DNA from: CAWIHA01 sp963835855
GTDB lineage: Bacteria > Acidobacteriota > Terriglobia > Bryobacterales > Bryobacteraceae
Assembly (NCBI GenBank): GCA_963835855.1
Contig: CAWIHA010000020.1
Span: 1-64,000, forward strand
Length of the DNA: 64,000 nt
Direction of reading: 5' to 3'
Below are positions 32,622-42,017 of this stretch, piece by piece. A model generated the notes under the pieces. It was not told the origin of the DNA. It ran no database searches and saw only the letters and a program-made list of their open reading frames with translations. Position numbers and translations under genes: made by a program. The number at the start of each line of letters is the position of its first letter. Within the stretch, counting starts at the first letter, position 1.

Positions 32622-34472
32622 CTAGTGCGTTGTCGCCGAAGTTCCTTTGCCGCTTGCTGATGCGCGGCTCCGCTCCGAGCCGCGACCGTGAGGGAGCGGT
32701 CGCCAGGGCCTTCGGAGGCGTTGCATTAAGCCTTTTCCTTTTGGGCTTTCTCGATCTTGGCCCAGGTATCGCGCAGCGGCACCGTCCGGTTGAACACCCG
32801 CTTGCCGGCGGTCGAATCCGGATACCACGCAGAAATAACCCAGCCGCTCGAACTGGTAACGGCTGCCCGGCGCCGCGGCGAGCAGGCTGGGTTCGAGCTT
32901 GCACCCGGTCAGGATTTCTAGCGAGTTGGGATTGAGATAAGCGGTGAATTCCAGCCCTTCGCTCTCGTCGCCCGGATTTTCGCGTGCGAACAAATGATCG
33001 TACAGCCACACTTCAGCGTCGATGGCGTGCGCGGCCGAAACCCAATGGATGGTCGATTTCACTCTGCGCCCGTCCGGCGCGTTGCCTCCGCGTGTGGCCG
33101 GATCGTACGTGCAATGGATCTCGGTAATCTCGCCGGTTTCTTCGTCTTTTACCGCGCCTGTGCAAGTAATGAAGTAGGCGTAGCGCAGCCGGACTTCCCG
33201 CCCAGGCGCCAGCCGGTAATACTGTTTCGGCGGCTGCTCGCGAAAGTCCTCCCGCTCGATGTAGAGCACGCGCGAGAAGGGCACTCTGCGGACGCCCATC
33301 GCGGCGTCTTCGGGGTTGTTGATCGCCCCCACCTCTTCGATCTGATTTTCCGGATAGTTATCGATGACCACTCGCAGCGGCCGCAGCACGGCCATCACGC
33401 GCGGGGCGCGCTTGTTCAAATCCTCCCGGACAAAATGCTCCAGCAGCGAAAGCTCGGTCATGCCGTTGGTCTTAGATACGCCAACCTGCTGGCAGAAATT
33501 GCGAATCGCCTCGGGCGTGTAGCCGAGGCGGCGGATGCCGGAAAGGGTCGGCATGCGTGGATCGCTCCATCCGCGCACGTACCCTTTCTGCACCAGGGTG
33601 AGCAGCTTCCGCTTGCTCAAGAGCGTGTAAGTGAGGTTGAGCCGGTCGAATTCGATCTGCTGGGGGTGGTGGATGCCTAACTGCTCGACGAACCAATCGT
33701 ACAGCGGCCGGTGATCCTCGAATTCGAGCGTGCAGATGGAGTGCGTAATCCGCTCGATGGAATCGCACTGGCCGTGCGCGTAATCGTACATCGGGTAAAT
33801 GCACCAGCGGTTGCCGGTGCGGTGGTGCTCAGCGTGGAGGATACGGTACATTACCGGGTCGCGCATATTCAGGTTCGGTGACGCCATGTCGATCTTGGCG
33901 CGGAGGGTTCGAGAGCCATCTGGAAACTCGCCCGCCCGCATGCGCTCGAACAGGTCCAGGTTCTCTTCGATCGTGCGGTTGCGATAGGGGCTTTCGCGGC
34001 CGGGCTCGGTCAGCGTGCCGCGATATTCCCGGATTTGTTCCGCCGTCAGGTCGCAGACGTAAGCCTTGCCGGCTTTGATCAGTTGAACGGCCCACTCGTA
34101 AAGCTGATCGAAGTAATCGGAGGCGTAAAAAAGCCGGTCCTCCCAATCGAAACCGAGCCAGCGCACGTCCTCCATAATCGAATCGACGTACTCGGTTTCT
34201 TCCTTCGATGGATTCGTATCGTCGAACCGCAGGTTGCACTTCCCGCCGAAATCGGCCGCTAGGCCAAAGTTAAGGCAGATGGACTTAGCGTGGCCGATGT
34301 GCAAGTAGCCGTTTGGCTCCGGCGGAAAGCGCGTCTGCACCCGCCCGCCGTATTTGTTGGTTTCCAGATCCCGGACGATGATGTCGCGGATAAAATTGGG
34401 GCGGACAGCCGCCGCCGCGCCAGTCTTAGGCTCATTCGTGGCCTTGTGGCCGGTTGGATCAGGAGGCGGCAT
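32622..34472 (-). CDS. glnS: Glutaminyl-tRNA synthetase with C-terminal frameshift
   Basis: Class I synthetase charging tRNA-Gln. PPEPNGYLHIGHAKSICLNF contains the HIGH motif and LLSKRKL the KMSKS equivalent; the GlnRS-specific anticodon-binding beta barrels follow. Near 32824 one extra base shifts the frame after YQFERLGYFCV. Removing it restores the expected ending VFNRTVPLRDTWAKIEKAQK and a stop at 32726-32728. As written, the frame runs on through a palindromic repeat to 32622, adding an Arg/Ser/Gly-rich tail. Start overlaps the gltX end by 14 bases. Confidence 0.9.
   Translation of the reverse strand: MPPPDPTGHKATNEPKTGAAAAVRPNFIRDIIVRDLETNKYGGRVQTRFPPEPNGYLHIGHAKSICLNFGLAADFGGKCNLRFDDTNPSKEETEYVDSIMEDVRWLGFDWEDRLFYASDYFDQLYEWAVQLIKAGKAYVCDLTAEQIREYRGTLTEPGRESPYRNRTIEENLDLFERMRAGEFPDGSRTLRAKIDMASPNLNMRDPVMYRILHAEHHRTGNRWCIYPMYDYAHGQCDSIERITHSICTLEFEDHRPLYDWFVEQLGIHHPQQIEFDRLNLTYTLLSKRKLLTLVQKGYVRGWSDPRMPTLSGIRRLGYTPEAIRNFCQQVGVSKTNGMTELSLLEHFVREDLNKRAPRVMAVLRPLRVVIDNYPENQIEEVGAINNPEDAAMGVRRVPFSRVLYIEREDFREQPPKQYYRLAPGREVRLRYAYFITCTGAVKDEETGEITEIHCTYDPATRGGNAPDGRRVKSTIHWVSAAHAIDAEVWLYDHLFARENPGDESEGLEFTAYLNPNSLEILTGCKLEPSLLAAAPGSRYQFERLGYFCVVSGFDRRQAGVQPDGAAARYLGQDRESPKGKGLMQRLRRPWRPLPHGRGSERSRASASGKGTSATTH
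32664..32702. repeat. Double-hairpin palindromic repeat (REP-like)
   Basis: Two adjacent stems: GCGGCTC-CGCTCC-GAGCCGC (32664-32683) and GACCG-TGAGGGAG-CGGTC (32685-32702). Such GC-rich double hairpins just after genes are typical of dispersed REP/BIME-type elements. It lies between the restored glnS stop and the carbamoyltransferase start and is read into the frameshifted glnS tail. Confidence 0.6.
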
Positions 34473-35919
34473 TTTGGGTAATCCTCTCGAGCTTTTCGAT
34501 CGCTTGCCCGATTCGCTTAAGGCAGGTCTCCCGGCCCAGCACCTCCAGGGTTTCGAATAGCGGCGGCGCGTTCTTGCGGCCGCAGACAGCCACGCGAATG
34601 GGCTGAAACATTTGGCCCGCCTTGATCTTCAGGCCGGACGCATCGGCTCTCAGCGCCGCTTCGAGCGCTTGGTGCGTGAACTCGGTCTTAGCAAGCGTCT
34701 GCCGGGCGCGCTCCAGCGCCGCTAACGTCATTCGCTCATCGCCCTTCTGCGGAATCAGTTCGGCGCTGTCGTAAGGCGGCAGCTCGTCGAGAAAAAAGAA
34801 GTCGGCGACGGTTGCCGCGTCTCTCAACGTCTTGATGCGCTGGCGGATCAAGGGGGTGACCCGCCGCAGCTTCGAGCGTTCCACTTCGAAGCCAGCCGCG
34901 CGCACGAAAGGCAGTAATTCTTCCGCCAGCTCTTCGACCGGCATCGCCATGATGTGCTGCGCATTTAGCCAGACGGCCTTCGGATCGAACGGGTCGGTTT
35001 CGGTGAAATTAACCACGGCGTTTGAGCGGTGGATGCCCTCGAACGAAAACGCATCGATGAGTTCCTGGCGCGACATTTTTTCGCGGTCGTCCTTGGGCGA
35101 CCAGCCCAGAAGGCACAGAAAGTTCACAAACGCCTCAGGCAGGAAGCCTGCGTCGCGATACGTAGTCACGCTGACCACCGGCCCGTGGCGGCGTTTGGAT
35201 AGTTTCGAGCCATCCGGCGCCAGCAGCAGCGGCAGGTGCGCGAACTCGGGCGCAGGTGCGCCCGCGGCTTCGAAGAGCAGTATGTGCTTGAAGGTGTTTG
35301 TCAAATGGTCCTGGCCGCGGATGATGTGGCTGATGCGCAGGTCTATATCGTCGGCGCACGAAGCCATGTGATAGGTCGGCACGCCGCTGGACCGCAGCAG
35401 CGCAAAGTCCTCGATGTCGGCCGTCGATTTCATCTGCGCGCCGTAAACCGCGTCGTGGAACTTGATGTCGCGCTCCGGCTCGCGCGGCACCCGGAACCGC
35501 AGCACGAAAGGCTCGCCTGCGGTGGCGCGGCGATCGCTCTCCTGCCGGCTCATCTGCTGTGCGCCGGGGTTGAACAGCCAAGTTGCGCCGCCCTGGGGCG
35601 ATTTCTCCTCTTCGGGCGACGCGGGAGTGAAATCCCTATACGCGAAACCTTTCTGAAAAATCGCTTCGGCAATCTCGCGGTGCAGGTTCCCACGCTCCGA
35701 TTGCCGGTGCTCTTCATCCCACCCGAGAGCGAGCCAGCGCAGGCCCTCGAAAATCGAAGCCTCCGATGCTAGCGTATTGCGCTCGACGTCGGTATCGTCG
35801 AGCCGCAGGATCATCGTGCCGCGATGATGACGTGCGTACAGCCAGTTGAAAATGAAGGTCCGCGCGCTGCCGATGTGCAGAAAGCCAGTCGGCGAGGGCG
35901 CAAAACGGACTCTTACCAT
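34459..35919 (-). CDS. gltX: Glutamyl-tRNA synthetase
   Basis: 486 residues, class I. RFAPSPTGFLHIGSARTF carries the HIGH-type motif (HIGS) at about 9-20, and SKLSKRRHG is the KMSKS motif. The C-terminal anticodon-binding helical domain is present, so the length is normal. Together with glnS this organism can charge Gln directly. Part of the gltX-glnS pair (14-base overlap); rsmA lies just upstream on the same strand. Confidence 0.95.
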   Translation of the reverse strand: MVRVRFAPSPTGFLHIGSARTFIFNWLYARHHRGTMILRLDDTDVERNTLASEASIFEGLRWLALGWDEEHRQSERGNLHREIAEAIFQKGFAYRDFTPASPEEEKSPQGGATWLFNPGAQQMSRQESDRRATAGEPFVLRFRVPREPERDIKFHDAVYGAQMKSTADIEDFALLRSSGVPTYHMASCADDIDLRISHIIRGQDHLTNTFKHILLFEAAGAPAPEFAHLPLLLAPDGSKLSKRRHGPVVSVTTYRDAGFLPEAFVNFLCLLGWSPKDDREKMSRQELIDAFSFEGIHRSNAVVNFTETDPFDPKAVWLNAQHIMAMPVEELAEELLPFVRAAGFEVERSKLRRVTPLIRQRIKTLRDAATVADFFFLDELPPYDSAELIPQKGDERMTLAALERARQTLAKTEFTHQALEAALRADASGLKIKAGQMFQPIRVAVCGRKNAPPLFETLEVLGRETCLKRIGQAIEKLERITQNAAS

Positions 35920-35948
35920 GGAATTTCAGTATAACGAATGGCCGCGGA

Positions 35949-36701
35949 TCACCCCGTCAGGCGCCGGTACAACTCGACCAGCTTTTCCATCGGGAGCTGC
36001 TCCGCCCGCAGCCGCGCCTCGGGCCAGCCGTCCACCGAGCGGCCGTAAAACGGCGCCAGGTTGTTGCGCAGCGTCTTTCGCTTCTGCCGGAAGCAGCGGC
36101 CCGCGAACTCGAGGAATGCGGCCGGCCCGGCGAGGCCCCAGCTTTCGGGCGGACGCGGAACCAGCCGTACGACTGCCGACTCCACTTTGGGCGGCGGCGA
36201 AAACGCCGATGGCGGCACCCGGAACAGCATCTCGGGAATTGTGAAGAGGCTGGTTTTAACCGTGAGGTAGCCATAATCCCGGCTGCCCGGCTTAGCAGTC
36301 AGCCGCTCGGCCACTTCCCGCTGCACCAGAAGCACTGCACGGATCAGGCGCGCGCCCAGCGCGAAGATCCGCTCGAGGATGGGCGAGGTGATGTAGTAAG
36401 GTAGGTTGCCGGCGATAGCCGCCACGCCCCACTGGCCGAGGCCGGTCTTCAGAACATCGCCTTCGACGACTGTCAGGCCGGGCGCGCCGGCAAACCTCTG
36501 CCGGAGATGCGCAACAAACCCGGCATCGATTTCAATGGTAATAACCCGCTCGGCGCGCGGCAAAAGAAATTCGGTGAGCGCGCCGCGCCCTGGTCCAATT
36601 TCGATGATCAGGGGCTCATGGCCGTCCGAAACGACCGCGGCGATACGCTCCAGATACGCGCGGCTGGCGAGGAAATGTTGTCCCAGTCGCTGTCCGGCCA
36701 C
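35949..36701 (-). CDS. rsmA: 16S rRNA dimethyladenosine transferase
   Basis: A 250-residue SAM-dependent methyltransferase that dimethylates two adjacent adenines in the 3' hairpin of 16S rRNA. Family motifs: GQHFLASRAYLERIA at the N-terminus, IIEIGPGRGALTEFLL (SAM loop), and AIAGNLPYYITSPIL (catalytic NLPY). The PPSAFSPPPKVESAVV region and the helical C-terminal domain are intact. Confidence 0.95.
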   Translation of the reverse strand: MAGQRLGQHFLASRAYLERIAAVVSDGHEPLIIEIGPGRGALTEFLLPRAERVITIEIDAGFVAHLRQRFAGAPGLTVVEGDVLKTGLGQWGVAAIAGNLPYYITSPILERIFALGARLIRAVLLVQREVAERLTAKPGSRDYGYLTVKTSLFTIPEMLFRVPPSAFSPPPKVESAVVRLVPRPPESWGLAGPAAFLEFAGRCFRQKRKTLRNNLAPFYGRSVDGWPEARLRAEQLPMEKLVELYRRLTG

Positions 36702-36713
36702 TTGCGCGGGCCT

Positions 36714-37407
36714 TCAGCTCTTTACATCGATCTCGCTGCGGCGGAAGTACAGGTAGATCTTCCCCGGGGTCGGCAACCCAAACGCCGTGGCGGGAGTGAA
36801 TGTCGTGAACAGAAGATTATTCTCGATCCTTCTCCGCAGATCGGGATCTTTGGCAAGACTGCCGCTCTGCGTGACGGTGTAGTCGATCATGCGGCCCTGG
36901 CCATCGACGAGAACTTCGACTCCGATATCGGCGTCTCCGAAGCCGAAGGGCGTTTGCGCCTTGACGGCCGGTTCGGTGAACAGCGCTACCGGAACGTCGC
37001 CGGCGCCCCGCCTTGCCTGCAACGCCAGGGTAGGCATCAGCATGGCGAACAACAGCATCGCCGCAAGCAAGCCGCCGGCTGCCGGCAGCGCCACCGGGCG
37101 CATTAGGTTTTCCATCCAGAGGCTCGAAACGCCCGGCGAGGTATCGGACCGGGTTGCGCCGGGCCAGCACCCGCGCGCGTTCCCGGGAAGCGAGGACGCG
37201 CAGACTGGAGGTCAACTCCGGCGGCGCAGCCAGCGGGGGCAGGCTGCCCAGCGCAGACCTCAATTGCGTGAGTTGCGCGAATTGCCATTCGCACTGCGGA
37301 CAGCGGCCCAGATGCAGAAGCACCTCTTGCCGCTCCTGCTCAGAGAGGCAGCCGTCCACGTGTGCGGAAAGCGAACTTTCGACACTTCGGCAGTTCATAA
37401 CCTTCAC
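36714..37407 (-). CDS. Anti-sigma factor with zinc-finger domain (one apparent frameshift)
   Basis: The N-terminal half is a zf-HC2 anti-sigma domain (MNCRSVESSLSAHVDGCLSE, then HLGRCPQCEWQF). The C-terminal half, in another frame from about 37115, has one membrane helix (LPAAGGLLAAMLLFAMLMPT) and a periplasmic TonB-C-like domain (VEVLVDGQGRMIDYTVTQSG). A single-base change near 37130 joins RYLAGRF to LWMENLMRPV. Its start overlaps the sigma factor stop by four bases. It should hold the sigma factor at the membrane until a signal arrives. Confidence 0.78.
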
Positions 37408-38090
37408 TCAGCCGGTTGTGGCGTCCACTGCAGGGCCGGATCCGGCTCCAACCGGCCCGCCAGATCTTTTCTCAACGCCTCGCGCCCACGCAGGATGCGG
37501 GATTTCACGGTTCCCAGCGCTACCTGAAGAATGTCCGCAATCTCCTCGTAGCTGAGCTCCTGAACGTCCCGCAGAACCACGGCCGTACGGAAGCTCGGGT
37601 TCAAGCGGGCCAGAGCGGCTTCGACGAGCGCGTGCTGTTCGTGGTCCGCGGCACAGTCGTAAGGGGATCGGCCAGGGTCCGAAAGCGTTTGGAAGTAGCT
37701 CAGGTTACCCTCCTCTTCCCCCTCCAGGCCAACTTCGTGCCGGCGATGCCGGCTGAACCACCTCTGGTAGTTATAGGCCTCGTTTACCGCGATCCGGTAA
37801 ATCCACGTCTTCAGGCTGCTATCGCCGCGAAAGGCGCCAATCTTTCGAAATATCTTCAAGAAACGTCCTGAACGATGTCGCCGGGCATCGGGTGGATCGT
37901 TCAGCAACCGGCAGATGAGACTAAAGACCGGCTGCTGAAACGTTGCGATCAGGACCTCGTAAGCGCTTTCCTCGCCTTTGCGAAGCCCTTCCACCAGCCA
38001 TGCGTCGTCGCAGGCTTCCTGGTAGTCCCGCCCGTTGTCGCTCTGGCCGAGCTCAACCGGCAGGCCGAGATGAAGGGTCGTATCCGCCAC
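37404..38090 (-). CDS. ECF sigma factor (RpoE-like) with a locally shifted region 2
   Basis: A 228-residue sigma-70 family ECF factor. Region 2 is AYEVLIATFQQPVFSLICRL and FRGDSSLKTWIYRIAVNEAY; region 4 is FRTAVVLRDVQELSYEEIAD with LGTVKSRILRGREAL. Odd: residues 70-76 read RRHRSGR where the family has a D-[IA]-x-Q-[DE]-VF core. An extra C (CCC run, 37883-37885 on the plus strand) and a missing T (A run, 37861-37863) would restore GDIVQDVFLKIF, so the frame is out for about 20 bases. Paired with the anti-sigma gene downstream. Confidence 0.85.
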   Translation of the reverse strand: MADTTLHLGLPVELGQSDNGRDYQEACDDAWLVEGLRKGEESAYEVLIATFQQPVFSLICRLLNDPPDARRHRSGRFLKIFRKIGAFRGDSSLKTWIYRIAVNEAYNYQRWFSRHRRHEVGLEGEEEGNLSYFQTLSDPGRSPYDCAADHEQHALVEAALARLNPSFRTAVVLRDVQELSYEEIADILQVALGTVKSRILRGREALRKDLAGRLEPDPALQWTPQPAE

Positions 38091-38288
38091 GGCGCTGCTC
38101 CGATGGCAAATTCACCTTCAACCTTACCAGGAAATACGCCTTCCTTCAACGTGATAGACACCGCGGCACGGGAAAAAGTTCCAGAACGAGTTCGAAAGGG
38201 TACCGTACCAGACCTCGGTACGAGGGGGCTGCACCCCGGCCGGCGTTGCGCTCAGCCCCCTGGCCGGAATTGCTGGTATTATGACGCG

Positions 38289-38834
38289 GTGGGCCGCACG
38301 CTTATTTCTGACCTGCAGTTCATGGAGGCTTTCTATCAGGTCGTAGGTCGGTACGTTAGGGCCCTGGACGCCTGGGAGGAATGCGCTAGGGACGTGTACA
38401 CGGGACCATGCGAATGGGGCCAGCTTCGGGACCCAGGCCGCCTCCGGTCGCTCCAGATCGACTTTATCGCCGCCCGCAACCAGATCAATGCATCAATTCG
38501 CCGGGCCACGGAGATCACGAAGCATTACGGGCGTTCCAGCCCGTACTACTTGCTGCTGGACGTTGCTCTGGCTCCGCCAAGAAATGTCTTTTTGCCGTCG
38601 GAGAGCCAGATCTCAGACCGGGTCCGCATGCTGATTAACGACGTCCTGGTGCAGACAATCGAAGATATCAAGTCAGGCTACACGCCGAAAGCCACTGCCC
38701 AGGCCCCGCCACCACAACGACGACGGTTCCAGAGGTTGAGACAACATTTAGCGGAACATTTGGCGAAGTACCTCGCGGCCCTGATCAGCGCCATTGGTGC
38801 AATCATCGCGGCCATGATACTGAGGAGGTCCTGA
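38289..38834 (+). CDS. Hypothetical protein with C-terminal membrane anchor
   Basis: About 181 residues from a GTG at 38289; an ATG at about 38322 is an alternative, and the long upstream frame lies antisense to the sigma gene and is discarded. The N-terminal two-thirds is helical (SLQIDFIAARNQINASIRRA). The last 25 residues form a membrane helix (YLAALISAIGAIIAAMIL). A TATTAT box sits at 38277-38282. No family recognised. Confidence 0.5.
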   Translation: MGRTLISDLQFMEAFYQVVGRYVRALDAWEECARDVYTGPCEWGQLRDPGRLRSLQIDFIAARNQINASIRRATEITKHYGRSSPYYLLLDVALAPPRNVFLPSESQISDRVRMLINDVLVQTIEDIKSGYTPKATAQAPPPQRRRFQRLRQHLAEHLAKYLAALISAIGAIIAAMILRRS

Positions 38835-38981
38835 CAGATATCTTTGCTTACCTCAGGCAGTAGAGAACGCTCGCGCTGTCGTCCTGCAGCCTCGATCGAG
38901 AGGCGCGAGCGGGTCAAGCACACTTCTTCTCAACCGAGAGTGCCGCGCCTCGGCAAAGGGCCCTACAACCGGCGATTCGCC

Positions 38982-39455
38982 CTATTTGATCTCGGGGCTC
39001 GTAACGGTGGCCGGCTCGGCGCCCCAATTTTCGTGAATGACCAGAGTCTGATCGGAGAAGAAGGTTCGCCGGCCGCTCGATCCGAAGACCTCGGGATTGG
39101 CGTTGATGGTATATCCGAGCGGGCTGGCTTGCAAGGTGAAGAGGTAGCCGGTTTTCTTTCCCTTGGCGAGGTCGCCCGGGACCAGGTCGGAGGCCGCCGG
39201 TCCGGCCTGCCCGCTTGTGGGCGGCCCCAGTTGGTCGAGTTTCGTGGCGTACGCCCCGAACTGCGAATAATACTGCGCCTCCGCGGCGTGGAGGGTTTTG
39301 ATCTGCTGCACGGCCGCCATTTCCTGCGTGTGCATGCGCGCGGTATTCAGTTTTGGCAGGGCGATGGCCGCAATGATCAGGATGATGGCCACTACGATCA
39401 GCAGCTCGATGAGGGTAAAGCCCCGGCGTCTCCTGGACGAATCGCGGAATGTCAT
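38982..39455 (-). CDS. Type IV pilin-like / pseudopilin protein
   Basis: A 157-residue prepilin. After a short basic leader (MTFRDSSRRRRG) comes the cleavage and methylation motif GFTLIELLIVVAIILIIAAI, where Glu5 of the mature protein is present, then a helical spine and a globular C-terminal domain. It resembles GspG/PilA-type proteins of Acidobacteria. GGAGG precedes the ATG at 39455. No pilus assembly genes are adjacent; a secretin occurs 10 kb away. Confidence 0.84.
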   Translation of the reverse strand: MTFRDSSRRRRGFTLIELLIVVAIILIIAAIALPKLNTARMHTQEMAAVQQIKTLHAAEAQYYSQFGAYATKLDQLGPPTSGQAGPAASDLVPGDLAKGKKTGYLFTLQASPLGYTINANPEVFGSSGRRTFFSDQTLVIHENWGAEPATVTSPEIK

Positions 39456-39537
39456 ACCAGCCTCCCGACAGCTATTCTCGCTGAGCAGACCGTACATAGC
39501 AAGTGACGAGCGGGGATGCGGAATCGTGCAGGGCCTG

Positions 39538-40377
39538 TCAGCGCCCCGCGGCCGCCAGTGGCAGCCCCTTCACCACCGCGTCGATGCGCCGCAAGTTGTT
39601 GAGCAGCGGGCCGAGCAGGTCGAGCCGCAAGGCGTTCGGGCCATCGGATAGCGCCCGCTCCGGCGCTTCGTGCACCTCCAGAAAAACCGCATCGACGCCC
39701 ACTGCGACCGCCGCGCGCGCGAGCGGCTCGATGAATTGCGCCTGGCCGCCCGATGACGCGCCGGCGCCCCCCGGCAACTGCACGCTATGCGTGGCATCGA
39801 ACACCACCGGGTAGCCGGACTCGCGCAGGATGGCCAAGCCGCGCATATCGACCACCAGGTTGTTGTAACCGAACGCCGTGCCGCGCTCGGTCAGCAGAAT
39901 CCTGGTGTTGCCGGTGGAAGCGACTTTCTCGGCCGCGAACCGGAAATCCTGCGGGGCCATGAACTGCCCCTTCTTGATGTTCACGATGCGGCCTGTCCCG
40001 CCCGCCGCAACCAGCAGATCGGTCTGGCGGCACAGGAAGGCGGGGATCTGGAGGATATCGGCCACCTCGGCCGCCGCTTCGGCCTGCGCCGGCTCGTGAA
40101 TATCGGTGAGGATGGCGCAGCCCGCCGCTTTGATGCCGGCCAGAATGCGCAGGCCTTCTTTCAGGCCCGGTCCGCGATAACTGGCCAGGCTCGCGCGGTT
40201 GGCTTTATCGAAAGACGCCTTAAAGACGAACGGCGCGGCGATCTTCCCGATCTCGCGCGCCAGAAACTGCGCGTGCTCTTCGCTTTCGATGACGCACGGG
40301 CCCGCAATCAGCGCGAGCGGCGCGCCGCCGCCAAACGCGATCGCTTCGCCCCGGGGCGTGGTGAGTTCTATGAGCAC
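39538..40377 (-). CDS. kdsA: 3-deoxy-8-phosphooctulonate synthase (KDO-8-P synthase)
   Basis: Condenses arabinose-5-phosphate and PEP to KDO-8-phosphate for lipopolysaccharide. The 279-residue TIM barrel shows LIAGPCVIES, FKASFDKANRAS, VFDATHSVQLPGG and the PEP-binding segments. Length is normal. It follows pyrG with a 10-base overlap, and kdsB is the first gene of the same operon, giving KDO synthesis, activation and the CTP supply together. Confidence 0.95.
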   Translation of the reverse strand: MLIELTTPRGEAIAFGGGAPLALIAGPCVIESEEHAQFLAREIGKIAAPFVFKASFDKANRASLASYRGPGLKEGLRILAGIKAAGCAILTDIHEPAQAEAAAEVADILQIPAFLCRQTDLLVAAGGTGRIVNIKKGQFMAPQDFRFAAEKVASTGNTRILLTERGTAFGYNNLVVDMRGLAILRESGYPVVFDATHSVQLPGGAGASSGGQAQFIEPLARAAVAVGVDAVFLEVHEAPERALSDGPNALRLDLLGPLLNNLRRIDAVVKGLPLAAAGR

Positions 40378-42017
40378 AGTGTTTCGGGTTGCAGCTTGCG
40401 CGCGGCGGCCCGCTCCTGGCGCTTGCGGCGGTAGTCGAGCGCCGCTCCGATGAACGCGCGGAAGAGCGGATGCGGCTCGAGCGGCTTGGATTTGAATTCG
40501 GGATGGAACTGGCAGCCCAAGTACCAGGGATGGCCGGAAATCTCGCAGATCTCGACGTAAACGCCGTCGGGCGTCTGGCCGGAAATGCGCAGGCCGGCGG
40601 CTGTCAGTGCGCCCTCATATTCGCGGTTGAACTCGTAGCGGTGGCGGTGGCGCTCGCTGATCTCGCGCTGGCCGTAAGCGCTGTGCGCGAAGCTGCCCTC
40701 AGCCAGTATGCAGGGGTAAGCGCCCAAGCGCATCGTGCCGCCCAGCTCATCGACGCCCTTCAACTCGCGCAATTTGTAAATCACGCGGTGCGGCGCCGCC
40801 GGGTTGAACTCGGTCGAATCGGCCTGCTCCAGGCCGCAGACGTTTCGCGCGTATTCGATCACCATGGTTTGCATGCCAAGACAGATGCCGAAATACGGCA
40901 CCTTGCGCTCTCGTGCGAAACGGATCGCCTCAAGCATACCGTCGATGCCGCGCTTCCCGAAGCCGCCCGGAACGAGGATGCCGTCGTAGGCCGCGAGTTC
41001 CTCCAGCGCGCCGGGCGCGAGGAAGCGCTCGGATTCGAGCCAGTGGATCCGGACCCTGACGTTGTGCGCCAGCCCTCCGTGCAGCAGCGCTTCCTTCAGG
41101 CTCTTGTAGGAGTCTTCGTATTCCGTGTACTTTCCGACCAGCGCGATACTGACCTCCGCGGCGGGGTTCTTCAAGCGCTCGAGCATCGCGCTCCATTCCC
41201 GCAGGTCGCGCGGTCCGGCATCGAGCTTCAGCGCCTGCACAATGGCGTCATCGACGCCCTGCTCGGCGAACATCAGCGGCACCGCGTACACGGACTCGAC
41301 GTCGCGCGCGCTGATCACCTTCTCCACATCCACGTCGCAGAACAGCGCAATCTTCTCTTTCATCTCACGCGACAGGAAGCGCTCGGTGCGGCACAGCAGC
41401 AGATCGGGTTGAATGCCGATCGCCCGTAGCTCTTTTACGCTGTGCTGGGTCGGCTTGGTTTTCAGTTCCTGCGCCGCCGCGATCCACGGCACCAGTGTCA
41501 GATGAACGAAGAGCGCGTTCTCGCGGCCCACTTCGTGGCGCATCTGGCGGATCGCCTCCAGGAACGGCAGCGACTCGATATCACCGACGGTACCCCCGAT
41601 CTCGGCGATGACCACATCGACGCCGGCCGACACCTTCCGCACCGCCGCCTTGATCTCGTTGGTCACGTGCGGGATCACCTGCACGGTTTTGCCGAGATAA
41701 TCGCCGCGACGCTCCTTGGCGATGATTTGTTCATAGATGCGGCCGGAGGTGAGGTTGTTGCTCTGCGTGAGCGGCGCGTGCGTAAACCGCTCGTAATGGC
41801 CCAGGTCCAGGTCCGTCTCGGCGCCATCGTCTGTCACGAACACTTCGCCGTGCTGGAAAGGGCTGAGCGTTCCGGGATCCACGTTGAGGTACGGATCGAA
41901 TTTCTGCAGCGTCACGCGCAAGCCTCGGCTCTCGAGTAGGCAGCCGATCGAGGCCGCCGCGATGCCTTTCCCGAGCGAGGAAACGACGCCGCCGGTTATG
42001 AAAATATACTTAGCCAT
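40368..42017 (-). CDS. pyrG: CTP synthase
   Basis: Makes CTP from UTP with glutamine nitrogen. 549 residues: synthetase domain with KYIFITGGVVSSLGKGIAA and DPYLNVDPGTLSPFQHGEVF; glutaminase domain with VPGGFGKRGIDG, the nucleophile in FGICLGMQTMVIE, and the His-Glu end in QFHPEFKSKP. It overlaps kdsB by 8 bases and kdsA by 10; CTP is the co-substrate of KdsB. Confidence 0.97.
   Translation of the reverse strand: MAKYIFITGGVVSSLGKGIAAASIGCLLESRGLRVTLQKFDPYLNVDPGTLSPFQHGEVFVTDDGAETDLDLGHYERFTHAPLTQSNNLTSGRIYEQIIAKERRGDYLGKTVQVIPHVTNEIKAAVRKVSAGVDVVIAEIGGTVGDIESLPFLEAIRQMRHEVGRENALFVHLTLVPWIAAAQELKTKPTQHSVKELRAIGIQPDLLLCRTERFLSREMKEKIALFCDVDVEKVISARDVESVYAVPLMFAEQGVDDAIVQALKLDAGPRDLREWSAMLERLKNPAAEVSIALVGKYTEYEDSYKSLKEALLHGGLAHNVRVRIHWLESERFLAPGALEELAAYDGILVPGGFGKRGIDGMLEAIRFARERKVPYFGICLGMQTMVIEYARNVCGLEQADSTEFNPAAPHRVIYKLRELKGVDELGGTMRLGAYPCILAEGSFAHSAYGQREISERHRHRYEFNREYEGALTAAGLRISGQTPDGVYVEICEISGHPWYLGCQFHPEFKSKPLEPHPLFRAFIGAALDYRRKRQERAAARKLQPETLCS

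Noticed and set aside
30972..32660. Long plus-strand open frame of about 560 codons
   Set aside because: It is the antisense of the carbamoyltransferase gene, whose motifs are clear; the antisense protein is Arg/Gly/Ala-rich with no family pattern.
38224..38260. Inverted repeat GGGGGCTG...CAGCCCCC as a terminator
   Set aside because: The loop is 21 bases and no T tract follows; it may be a repeat or chance in GC-rich DNA.
40389..41429. Plus-strand frame of about 345 codons
   Set aside because: Antisense of pyrG.
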